Positions 50,883 to 62,045 of a DNA stretch of 64,000 nt are shown here, in pieces. The stretch spans positions 5,270,001 through 5,334,000 of the forward strand of contig NC_064215.1 in NCBI RefSeq assembly GCF_023101765.2, in the 5' to 3' direction. Made by a program: the position numbers and the translations under genes. The notes under the pieces were generated by a model. It was not told the origin of the DNA. It made no database searches and saw nothing but the letters and a program-made list of their open reading frames with translations. Within the stretch, counting starts at the first letter, position 1, and each line of letters starts with the position of its first letter. The DNA is from Spodoptera frugiperda. Its lineage: Eukaryota; Arthropoda; Insecta; Lepidoptera; Noctuidae.

Positions 50883-51216
50883 CAGTAGAACTCCAATTAT
50901 CCGAATTAATGGGGACCGGGACCCATTCGGATAATCAAATATTCGGATAATCGGATTTTAAAAAAAAATTGTCATTGAAGAGAATAAAAGCTACGTTTTG
51001 ATATTGCACTATTTTTTTATTGAATTAAATTACGGGGGGAGTCAGTGTAGGCACAACGGCAGTTAAAACAAGTCAAGACTTGACGCGCAAACACTGGCTT
51101 CGCGGGGGGGGGGGGGGAGAAAAATAGCGCACTTAGACTTTTTTTGGACAATTTTTGTGATTCGGATAATCGGCGATTCGGATAGTCGGAGTTCGGATAA
51201 TTGGAGTTCTACTGTA
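50881..51216. mobile_element. pogo/Tigger-like MITE with perfect 23-bp TIRs and TA duplication
   Basis: The left terminus CAGTAGAACTCCAATTATCC plus GAA (50883-50905) is repeated exactly, inverted, at the right end (51192-51214), and both ends are flanked by TA (50881-50882, 51215-51216). TA target duplication and CAGT-type ends with repeated TTCGGATAAT motifs fit Tc1/mariner-superfamily pogo/Tigger elements. The 332-bp interior has no transposase. It contains a run of 14 G (51104-51117). The minus-strand frame at 51063-51296 is a product of the MITE. Confidence 0.85.
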
Positions 51217-51377
51217 TATACATTTAGTAAATGTATACCTACGTCTGTTTTCGGTTTCCCTGAAGTACGTTTCATAATAAACTTATTTAACTTCAATACT
51301 GGTGTAGAAACTTTATACTGTATGGGTATACTTCTTACTAAAACCTTCCAAGCAGAACATTAATGGTAAATATTTTT

Positions 51378-51588
51378 GAGGCATACAAATAAATTAACCA
51401 AAAATCACGGTTTACTCACGTAAATGAATGGAGAAAAGCTCTACTAGTTTCGTGTCACAGAGGGACTCTTCTCATGAGCAGCGTGCGCAGACGCGGTGAC
51501 GTCGCACATCCTACTCGTGAGCTAGTAGAGCTTTTCTCCATTAATTTACGTGAGCATATCGTGAATTTTGGTTAAATTAGTATGTCTC
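51378..51588. mobile_element. Foldback-type MITE with long inverted repeats
   Basis: The left arm (about 51378-51447) and right arm (about 51521-51588) are inverted copies. They share GGAGAAAAGCTCTACTAG exactly, and a further ~35 bp (TTAACCAAAA...CTCACGTAAAT) with a few mismatches. The central ~75 bp is GC-rich and contains TGACGTCGC. No open frame or clear target duplication was seen. The family is not recognised. It lies 162 bp from the pogo-like MITE. Confidence 0.8.
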
Positions 51589-54500
51589 ACGATAGTTATT
51601 ATAAAAACATACAAAGAAAATTTATTTATACCTATATAAGTACTCGTATTAATTAAAGTTTTATATATCCTGTTAAACATGGCCAATGACCCAAAATCAT
51701 AAAACTTTACAAAGATTACTCCAGTGGGTCACATTTTATTGCCTCAATCGCAGTAAAAAGTTAATCTTCGATGCAGATTGTTGCAACTGGGACTGCCATT
51801 TTGTGTTTGCTCCCACTTAGTATCAATTTGGATGCCATATTTATTCTAATTAAACATTCAAATATTATTAAACTAATTATTATTTTGAGTTCTCTTTTCG
51901 ACTTAGTACATTTAACCCTTGGTAACTTGCATAATTTGCACAATTGCAACAAAGGAACCATTTTTATACGGCTTTTTATTTCAAGTGATTACTGCTACTA
52001 AACGACTACCTACTCATAGCTCCAAAGAATCTAATTCATTGTTTTAGTTCAGTCCCTCTCTAGTTAGAACCAGTAGCATTTCATTACTGTCATAGTGTCT
52101 ACTTAAGCCTGATTGTCAGTCTGCCTTATTATTTTTAGACATTTATCTAGTCATCTCGTCGTTTCGTTTTAGAGGTCGTAAAATGTTTAAATGAGATGGT
52201 CAACGTCGGTTTAGCGGACCGCGCGCATATAGCGACTGAGTGCACATTGCACGTTGATGTACAAACTTGGAGATTACGAGTGCGACGTCAATGCACGGAT
52301 TATTCGAGAAGAGTGAATTGATGTAGTTAAGTGTGGGGTGAGGGGTGCGGCGCGGGGCGGTGCACGCTGCATTCGCTGCACCACGCTGTACAATGCACCC
52401 GTCGCCCGGCACCCGGCGCCCGGCGCCCCCGCTGGCCATTGCCACCGATTTCACCAGCACTTACGAACTCTTTACATTACATTATACGATGGACATGTCA
52501 AGAGAAATCTCCAAATGACTACGATAAAACCGTACAACGTTTTCAAAAAAGAAATCTTAAATACAGAACAGTGGTACTGCTCGAAAGATTTCCATTTTTA
52601 ACGTAATCGTCTTTTGTTAACTTATTATTGTGTCTCCGTAGAAATTCATTTGTCAACATTTCGAAATTTGAATTGATAAAATACAAATTATATTATCATA
52701 ATTACAACTTATCAACACGAAACCTTGCAGTTTCTATGACACTAACGAGTTCAGTTAATTGTCTCATCAGCAGATGTTTTATCTCAGCTCTGCTGTCATA
52801 ATTACATTGTATCAGATACCTCATGTATATTTTACAGTCCTACAAGCCCGACTAGGGATTGCTGAAATTTTAACCAGAATTATATTCTGTTCGAAACTAG
52901 GAGAAAATCGTAATTCGGTACATTAAACTTGCATATCAACATTAAACTACTATTAAATGTTACTTTAGCAGGCGTTTACTTTGTAAATGTTAGGATTTAC
53001 AGCCCACGATAATATATTACAGTTGAAACGATCTCTAGAAAGGACTAGAGAACAATTTGCTAAACCAGAAGATACCCAAATAAAACGGGCACTACTGCGA
53101 GTACCTGTAACGTTTGGCTGATTTATAGACCGCTTCTAAATGGGGCTTCTAATGCTGCACTCGCCACTCCAGACTTTAATTACGGTAGCTGAATAATGTA
53201 TAGAACCTATAGAAAGTCCAATATCTGGGTATACACTTCCTTATCTTATCGTAGTAAAAATACAGTCAAGGTAAAATGCAGTCGGCGGGATTTCAAAGAT
53301 AAACTAGGCTCGCGTATAATTACATTTAGGTATGTCTGCCGCCGGTAATATGACAAGCTTATTATAATAATATGCTCCTTTCATGTCGGTGAGTGGACAA
53401 ATTGTGAAACTCGAGGTCAACGGCATCGTGGCCTCAGAAAATTGTTAAAAGATGCTTTTAAAATATTCTTGTGCTTATTTGACAAAGCTCGCGAAGTCAC
53501 AATGCAGTTCGCGCACGGATATGTGCGGTCATAAAAAGGCTCGATTTATCGTTACTTGTCGTTACGGCCAACATATAAAATATTTGACGGTAAATAAATT
53601 ACGTGTTTGCTGTCCCAGGCACACTTTACGTTTTATACCGAATTTATTGCCAAATGAATTAAGCAATCTTACAATGTATGGGACAGCATAAGCCGCTTAA
53701 CTGGCACATATATTCCAGATATAAAAACAAGCTCGGTTACAAATTACTCAGTCATAAATCGAATAATTATTTTTTTAATTGCAGTCTTAAGAAATATTTT
53801 TTTCATTGAAACGTAAATCTTTTGTTCAGCCTTTAATATGAACTATAAACGAATCACAAAATTCTCAGCAGAAGTTTCAAATTTGCTTCCTATAAAATGG
53901 GTATAAGACAGACCAGTTACTGACCAGAAGTAAAACAAAGGGTGTACAATAAATGAGCAATAAGGACATTACTCCGGAAATGTGTCGTCGGAGCGTTAAG
54001 ATGGAAGTCCTGTTCGGGCAGCGCCGCATGAAAATGTACGCGCAGCGCCGGAAGCGCGCTAAAACAGCATCGCTGTACTTACTCTCATCGATAGGAACTC
54101 GAGTATACCCCTCTCTGACTGCACCTGTGCTTATACATATTAGCGTTAAATTATTTTTCCTTAGTTTTTAAGATATTTCGAGGTACATATCTAATTTAAA
54201 TACTTATTATAACGGGTAACTAACTAACTCTATGTTATAACCATTGAATAATAATTATTACACTTTACGACAATTTAAATGTCACATTTATCGTATGTGT
54301 AAGACTTTTAGAGTCGTAGCTGGTGATTTTCAGTGACTTCTATTACAAGCTTAAGTTTATTTAGTTATGATTTGTATTTATTATATGTTCTAGCATTTAT
54401 ATATTTATATTCTACATAAGTGATGAAAAACGTGTCAACGTTAATGGAATAACTGGATTACAAATGTACAAAACAAATCTAAATATTTATAACGTGAATA

Positions 54501-56014
54501 AAATATCAAATACAAAACGGTGATCGCAAAGTCACATTCACGTGAAATAGGTAACTTATACGCGAATTAAAAAAATAACCTTTCCTTTTATATGTCAGAT
54601 GTTATGTGAGTTTGAAAATAGGGATAAAAATATATTTAAAGTTTACTTACGTACATTGCTTTTATTTCAAAATGGATAAAAAAAAACGAATGTACCATCC
54701 TATATCTTACTTATAACGAAAATATGTATCTTTATATTAAAACGATACAATTTATTATGGAATTACTGTAATTGATAAAAAATTACGGGGTGACTTTGTC
54801 TCGTCCTACAGTGATGTCATTGGAACTACAAAACATCACGAATATTACAATCACGAATGATCATAATAGTCTTTTGTCTGATATGTTGTGACGTCTGATT
54901 GACTTGTCATTATAACTTTACATGGTTACCAGTTACATACATAACCTATATGAATTAAGTAAACAACGAACATTAAATGCAATGGGCTTAATATATCTTT
55001 GATTTGCTTTTCTTGAATCCTCTAACTAGGAATTGTGAATAGAAATTACAATATATTAAAGACTGTTTTTATAAGCACTAAAATAAGGTTACAATTTGCT
55101 TATGTAAATTGTAACTTTTATCAGTTTATTTCAAACATAAACATATTGAATTTTTTGATAAAGGAAACTCAAATTTCTAGAATTTACAGTTGTTTTTATT
55201 TCTGACAGACGAGTCGTATAGACAGATGTTATAGCGGACTTTTTTAAGTATATGCCCACAATCAAATTAATTCAACGGTGCTCATACAACGGAGCTGTAG
55301 GATGGGTCGATAAATATAATTAAAATTTTAATGTTGATTGCATTGTGGTGGCAAAAAGTGGTCAATGTTATTGAGTGTAGAGCGGTCGTGGTCAATGGTG
55401 ACGTAGCACCACCAAGCCGAGACGACGACCGACGCCCTTGCAGTGACATTAACATCGTACCTCTGATCAGTCCTAAACTTGACTCAGAAACCTGCACCGG
55501 CCACCTCACGCTACTCAGAATTGCTCAGAAAGTCACTTTCAGCCTTTAGAAATCGTCTTGTATTTGAAAATTTAATAATGTCGTCAGACGTAAGAAAATA
55601 ATGTATTATGTTCGAGCATACAAAGTATAAAACTTAATATGAATATAAATTGCTTTTTTTTCTTTAAAAGGATTAGGTTCATCATTTACAGATACACTCA
55701 GACCGAGTGTTGTTGTATTGCAAATGTATTAAGTAGTCGCTGCTGCGCTCTAATGGAAAAAAGGAATTCTTTCTCTCGATATATCCATAGCTCAGACATT
55801 TCATATACTTAAAGAATAATTGAGATGAATTGGCTATCACAAGATGTGTTTGCGACTTGTAATTGATTGGCTAATGTTTATTATAATTAATCATATTACG
55901 CAAAACCACGTGAAGCCTCATCAGACAAAGCTGTATCAGATGAAGTCTTGGGTGTCAATTCCGGGTTAATATCTATGTGCAACTTTTTTAACAGTCGTAA
56001 AGTAATTGTGAGAT
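51589..56014. other. Gene-free stretch with GC patches
   Basis: GC-rich patches lie at 52335-52445 (with repeated GCCCGGC/CACCCGG units) and at 55380-55510. The remainder is AT-rich without recognised repeats. The candidate exon at 53953 is listed separately. Confidence 0.5.
53953..54171 (+). other. Possible short coding frame, basic N-terminal half
   Basis: A 72-codon frame starts at an ATG directly after an in-frame TAA and runs to a stop at 54171. Residues 1-37 are hydrophilic and basic, with QRRMKMYAQRRKRAK, and use G/C-ending codons unlike the flanks. The second half looks like ordinary AT-rich read-through. No family was recognised, and no good splice acceptor precedes it. It may be a diverged exon or chance in a small GC-rich patch (53960-54070). 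Confidence 0.2.
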
Positions 56015-56383
56015 GTGTACAATGTATACATGGGGACTGCTCTGAGGGACTGTTTGGTCTGATACCTGCCGCGTCTTTTCGCGATCGACCTACATGACAG
56101 CACTTCCATCCCCATTATATAGATGGTTGGCAGGTCACAACTGTGCATTTCACTCGAAATTTTCTGCCTCGCACAGCAAAACTGTGAAATGAGCTGTCGT
56201 CGGCGGTATTTCCGAAGCGATACTTCAAACCTTCAAGAAAACAGCGTATTTCTTTTTAAAACGCCGGCAATGCATCTGTCTGTAACTCCTCTGATGTTTG
56301 CAGGTGTCCATGGGCGGCGCTGATCGCTTACCATCAGGTGATGCGTTTGTTCGTTTGCCTCGTAGCCTACAAAAAAAAAAAAT
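56015..56383 (+). mobile_element. 5'-truncated LINE (CR1/Jockey-like) with poly(A)
   Basis: This is the sister copy of 13840-14215: the same order of ORF2 C-terminal text (TTTGGTCTGATACCTGCCGC, ATAGATGGTTGGCAGG, TTTCTGCCTCGCACAGC) and the same 3' UTR with GATCGCTTACCATCAGGTGA. It ends in a run of about 12 A at 56371-56382, marking a retroposed 3' terminus. Frames are broken by indels. Only ~365 bp remain, so no enzymatic domain is left. Confidence 0.75.
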
Positions 56384-59300
56384 AGTTTTACCCATCAGTA
56401 TATGGGAGACTCGGTATGTTATACGTGTGTATAATGTCTGGCCAATTTAAAGTCGGATTAACATTTATGAGCAAACAATTGATCCTTATAGAGATCACTA
56501 ATTCGCACGTCGCGTCGCGTCGTGTATAAAAAAAGGAATATGGCTCACTGTTGTCTGCTGTGGGTTCAGGCAGATCATATTCAATAGAGAACATTACCGA
56601 GTGAATACGACGCGTGTGAACAGGACCTTAATCGTTGTCTATGTATTCCAGCATATCGCAAGAACTTGATAAATGAAACAGAATTTTTATCGCAACTGGT
56701 GTCCGTGTAGTAATGAGTGGCTAGTAACACGAGCTTTTAATTTTATCTACCTGTGAAAATGTATGGCTGGCAGCGTGTGGCGTGGCTGTCAGTGGGAGCA
56801 TCGGGTTGCAGTGAGCAAGGGGCGCTGAGGTCGGGCGGGTCGGTGCGGGCGAGGGCGCATCGCTTGCAGCGCCCTCTGTGCCCTTGCGGACGCACGGTGC
56901 ATGCACCCTGTGTACGGCCAGCACAGCGGCATGCAGTAATACAATTCTGTCTTACATTGGAATACAAAAGTTTACTGTATTACTATAGATATTACGTTGC
57001 TATTCGTGTTTCCATTTCTATTTAGGTGAATGCTTTTCAAAATTTTCGACAAAGGTTCTATTAATTATTTACTACACTTATGTTTTAGGCTTACCTGCGT
57101 AACTGTCTGACGAGGAACTCGACTTATTATTATGTATCCAAGTATTAGAATAAATCCAGTACAAATGTAAAACAATCTTCATTGCAGACAATAATAAAAT
57201 CTGCTTTGTTTTTCCCTTTGTTGTACGTTTAAAGGCCATTTACCTTCATTCCTACACGTTTAAGATAAGGTTAGTTAATGAAGAAATGTAGTTGTTTTAC
57301 TAGTTTTCCTTGTCTGTGGCCCTGCATCGGCCCCCACCCCTCCCCGCGAACCTGCCTCCCCCCTCCTGGCCCCAGTTCGCTCTCGTCGTCGTGATGCTGC
57401 ATTTTAATAACGTTTTTGACTTACATGTCCAGCCGGCACGGGAAAACCGTTGTTTTTCTTATTTCATGTCCTTCTCTTTACATATCGTTGAACTCATATC
57501 ATTTGACTCTGATGCTACTGGACAAAGACAGCATTCCTGTTTGTACGTTAAAATACAGCTGAAATTCTGTTGCATTTCGCCTTATGTTACTGAAATGTGA
57601 CAACAATTTTTGGTACATTACTTGTGTTATTGTAGATAATTTAAAATATTGGATAATCAAAATGTTACTTAATATTATAATGCTATACTACGGCCTGCCT
57701 AAAAATGTAACAATAAATACGTGTACCATCCACCCACGCCCATATAGAAACCACATACAAAAAATGTATTCACAGGTAGAACGCAGGTGTACTTGGACTG
57801 CAAGCCGCTTGCATTGCGCCTATTATAAGTGAATATTTGCCAGACAGTCTGATAGATACATATAATTATGACTGCCACCTGTAAGCTTCACTTTACCTAA
57901 AGACATAAGTAAATGTATAAGGTATATTTACTAAGTAAACAGATCATTTTACTACTTGAGTAAGTAACAGGAGTAAAATAAAATACGGGTAATATAAATA
58001 TAAAATTAAATTCGATGAAAAATATACGGAGGGAATAAGAATTGCAGGTAGGACACCCAAAATTAGATGGTTGGTGTTGTCTCCGCACTCGCAGATTTTT
58101 AACGTACCCACCTGGATAATAATATGTACCGTTTATCTAATTTTCAGGAGTTACGTTATTAAGCATAGTGTCACACACAGTCAACTTACTTAATTAGAGA
58201 TTTAACTGAAACTTATTTGTTGAGTAGTTTTTCAGCGTGCGGATAATTTTATCAACAGTTTACGTATCAAAATAGTTGCCCTATTTAAATAAGTAATACA
58301 TATATGACTTAGGTTACTATATGTATATGTTAGCACGTGCTATTCACAGCATGTAGCTGTGTGGAAATCATAACACGTTCTGCAAATTGATGTCAACGCC
58401 TCTTTGAACCCTCGCTTTACAAATTTAATTCAAGATAAGTACCACACTTTTGTATGCGTCTGCGCACAATACCTATTCAGATTGATTGAGGAGTTGAATC
58501 GGTAATCGACTATCTGGCCGGTCGGTAACCCTTCATTATCAATGCGCTGCCAAAGGAGTTGTTATGAAATAAACAAAAAAACTCTTTGTTCTCGCTAGAC
58601 CTTTTTTATTTCCATTTACTAAACTCGACAAACTAAACGGTACGTAATGAATTTATAAGTACCTACACATATCATTGTCGATTTACTGCATCATAGTATT
58701 TCATAGTTTCTTGTAAATACTAACACTTAACGTTTGTGTGATTTTAATTTTTTAAACTGTGACTTAATAGGTGGATCAATGGCAACATTAGAAATATCTA
58801 AAAAAAAATCTCTCGAATCTCGAAACTTCCAAGGTTTTTACATATTGGAACGTTGTGTTATGACTTACTTTATAATATGGATTACGTAATATTTATGAAC
58901 TCATGAAACAGCGAATAATCTTAAATATTCTAACGTAAAGTAGGTATGTAGGTGACTTTTGTGGATACGACGTTATCTACACTTCATTATGTTCTAAACA
59001 TGACCTGAAAAGTAAAAGCATACATATAACATAATAATTTACATACATAATAATATATCTAATTCTAATTCATAAATAATTAACGTAACGTAAGAATTAC
59101 GTATTATTACCTTATTATATAATAACATTGGGAATCTCAGGTATAATATGGAATGGGTCTTTTGCCATAACCACAAACCAGCTGCCGTGTTTCTATTGAT
59201 AATTTCTCAGATTCCTAGATTGGATGAAGTTGAAGTACATGGGTAATTATGTATGTCATGCAGTTTTCATATCATGTAGATTACAATTTTCAAAATTCCA

Positions 59301-59940
59301 GTCACAATTCCACATTTAAGACCAAATAAACCTAAGCTTACGTGAGTTGCGATGATCTTGTTAGGAGAAAAAGGCACGAACGATCTCTAGTTCAGTTGTC
59401 GGGCTTAACCATTAAACCAATCAGACAGCTAATTGATCATCGTCGATGAACTAAATTAAGGGTTTATATTGAGATTTCTTTTAACTGTAGCAGTTGAAAA
59501 TCAATGTTGATATGGAATTGATGGGATTGACATAAGGATACAACTCGTAAGTTGTAGTTTCGTAAGCTTATGTCAATCTAAACTTTGAGTTTTCTTTATT
59601 ATTCTATTCGAAGTGTTAGTCTATAATACGGTTTACTAAAACACTAAAACGATACAAAAGTAAACAGCACATTTCATTTTCTAGTCTTGAGACTAGACCG
59701 TTGTCTCTTTATGCTAAGTGTAAAGCTAAGTTAAATCAGAAATGCCTTTGAAAACGTGAGACAAAAGTCATAGGTACTTAGTTGAAACGACCTTTGGTAG
59801 GTTTGTAAGTCAGACACGGTTGCATTGCCGCCAGACGTGGTCACAACAAGTCATTGATTGAACTAGCGATCCACCTCGACTTCACTCGGTAGTTAAAATT
59901 TTTAGTAGTTTAGTTTAATCAACTTTTTAAACAATTGTTA
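56384..59940. other. Gene-free stretch with GC patches and an old SINE relic
   Basis: GC-rich patches lie at 56760-56930 and 57315-57400. A short CGTCG-type run lies near 56505-56523. On the minus strand at about 59375-59430, TGGTTTAATGG (59419-59409) fits the Pol III A box, followed by a weak B-box-like GATCGTTCG, perhaps a decayed tRNA-derived SINE. An 18-bp palindrome with 2-bp centre, TCTAGTCTTGAGACTAGA, lies at 59680-59697. Confidence 0.5.
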
Positions 59941-60301
59941 TCTTTATATATATAATTCTTCTGTACGTGTGTATGTCACTGAACTTCTCTTAAACGACTG
60001 GACCGATTTTGATGAAATTTTTTGTGTGTGTTCAAGGGGATCTGAGAATGGTTTAGATTCACAATTTTGTCCGCTGGACAATGTTTTTTTAATTAATTTT
60101 TAATTTATTAGTAGTTGTTGATTTTGGAATGTTTTACATCGGATCCGACGGACGGCGCTACCATCGCAGTGTCAAATATTAATGACGTTAGATATTGTCA
60201 TAACATTTGAATAATAATTTTCATCAAAAAGGTCCAGGATGAAAAAGTTTAAAATTTTCAAATGAACGTGTAGACAGGACAACGTCTGTCGGGTCCGCTA
60301 G
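59941..60301 (+). mobile_element. Short non-autonomous Helitron, complete ends, copy 2
   Basis: The element starts TCTTTATATATATAATTCTT after an A and ends GTCGGGTCCGCTAG before a T. It is the same family as 14262-14636 in the opposite orientation, 361 against 375 bp, with high similarity throughout. Both copies keep the pre-terminal GACAG...CTGTC hairpin. There is no coding capacity. Confidence 0.8.
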
Positions 60302-61886
60302 TTATCTATATAGTGTAAAATATCCAAATACGAGCTGAAGAAATTCTAATCAAGTGAGTTTACCTAAATGAAAATCCATAACATAATATCTTTTTTATCT
60401 ATCTTCTATCATAAAAGCTTACTTGTCGATCTCCTTCCTAAAGAATTAGGTGGAAGGTGTAAAATGCACATTGAAAAATGTAGTACTCATTTATCGCCTG
60501 ATATGTGCCTCGGGAAAAAGCATGTCCATACATCAGGTAGTTTTCCAGACTCCATGCTTTTACCATTTTCCCAAACCACGAACCCAACCCAATCTTTGAC
60601 TAACTAGAGATTATGAAAACCCGTTAAAGCGATTTGGTGTTTATTACTCGTATGATTGTTAAGACGGACAGACGCAGCGGGGGAGTGTGTCTAACTTCTT
60701 TAATATGTATAGTGCGGGCACAGTACGGCGTGTACGGTCTGTGCGGCGCACGGTGTCAGGTGCAGTCGACCTCGATGGTCGCCATGCCGTCTACTGTCTA
60801 GAGGACGCGCGGTCGGCTCGACCATCAATTCACATTAAACGTCACTGAATTCGACACTGAAAACTACAAGCCAGTACTCAATCTTTATGTATGCGTTTTC
60901 AATGATCTTTTAGTACATAATTAATTATTTTTTAATAGATCAATCAGTCAGAATATTGGTGTAGCTTGAATAATTTAGTTTAAGGTTCCTTTACTTACAG
61001 AATTTGTAATAAAACTTGTTATGAAGATTGGTTCTTGAAAGATGCCTTCAGCAAACTCGACGCTTCTTGGTCAGCAGTCCACTGACGGCTAGTCGATCAA
61101 CAAAGCTTTTTTTTATAAATCATACATTCCTCTATTACCCTAACATAACACACAAGCAGAAAGTGAAAAACATCATAGTCTACATATTGTGAAAGAATAC
61201 AGACATGTATTGTTAAAGTACAGTCCATTCCGACAGCAACAAAGAGCCATCGATACAATAATGAAGCAATAAATGTAGCATTAAGATTGTACCATCTCAT
61301 TGAGTGACTCAGTTTCAATGAACGGGTAGAACGCCCGCTGTAGACTAAATAAACAAGAAATCACGTAAATGTTTCCCCGTCTGGAGTGCCTTAAGAAATC
61401 GAGACGCAGACAGTAAACATTGCACTAACAGTACCTACCGTATACCTATTAAATACGAGTTCTTTGCAAATTGCAATATCAGTTTTATATCGGAGACCAT
61501 TTTTTCTTGAAATATAAAAGACACATTACTTCATAGCTCTTCTTGACAGATTGTATTTAAACGCTACGCTTAGGCTCGTTTGAGTACAACACATGAATAA
61601 AAGCCAATGAGTACATACCTAATATAAATAATAATTAACGTTCGACATATGATGTAAAGTCCTCACACTGACTTTGGACCAAACAGGTAATTGTTGGTGT
61701 TCAGTAATAAGTTGCTTTAAAACACAGGTTTTTTAGTTCAGCAATGGACTCTCACGGGCTGTTGATGATGACGATAATGGATAAATTGAAAACGTTTGAA
61801 CAGTCAGTTTTGATCACTAATGTTATTGTTATTATAATACGTTACGCTTAGTTACCTAATCGATGTAAGTATAAGCTTAGCGTAAA
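60302..61886. other. Non-coding stretch with one GC patch
   Basis: A GC-rich patch lies at about 60665-60830 and contains GTCTAGAGG at 60796. The rest is AT-rich with no gene recognised. Confidence 0.5.
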
Positions 61887-62045
61887 AGTATATCGGACTG
61901 CCTAGCGGGTTATCGGAGCTCCGGCTCGAAGAGCAAATGTAGGAACAGGGTGGTTTTAGTCAGTAAGAGTCTGACACTCCTTCTCGCCTCGCCCAAGGCG
62001 GGAGAAGTCATTAGATGATTTTCTCCCCTCAAAAAACATATAGTA
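61887..62045 (+). repeat. Noctuid-type A-tailed repeat, copy C (diverged)
   Basis: The plus strand matches the minus strand of 1-200: GGAGCTCCGGCTCGA, GGTTTTAGTCAGTAAGAGTC, TCGCCTCGCCCAAGGCGGGA, GAAGTCATTAGATGA, then a short A run. Similarity is moderate by eye, so this is an older insertion than the pair of identical copies. Confidence 0.6.

Noticed and set aside
51063..51296. 77-residue minus-strand frame
   Set aside because: Overlaps the pogo-like MITE and its G14 run; an artefact of the element.
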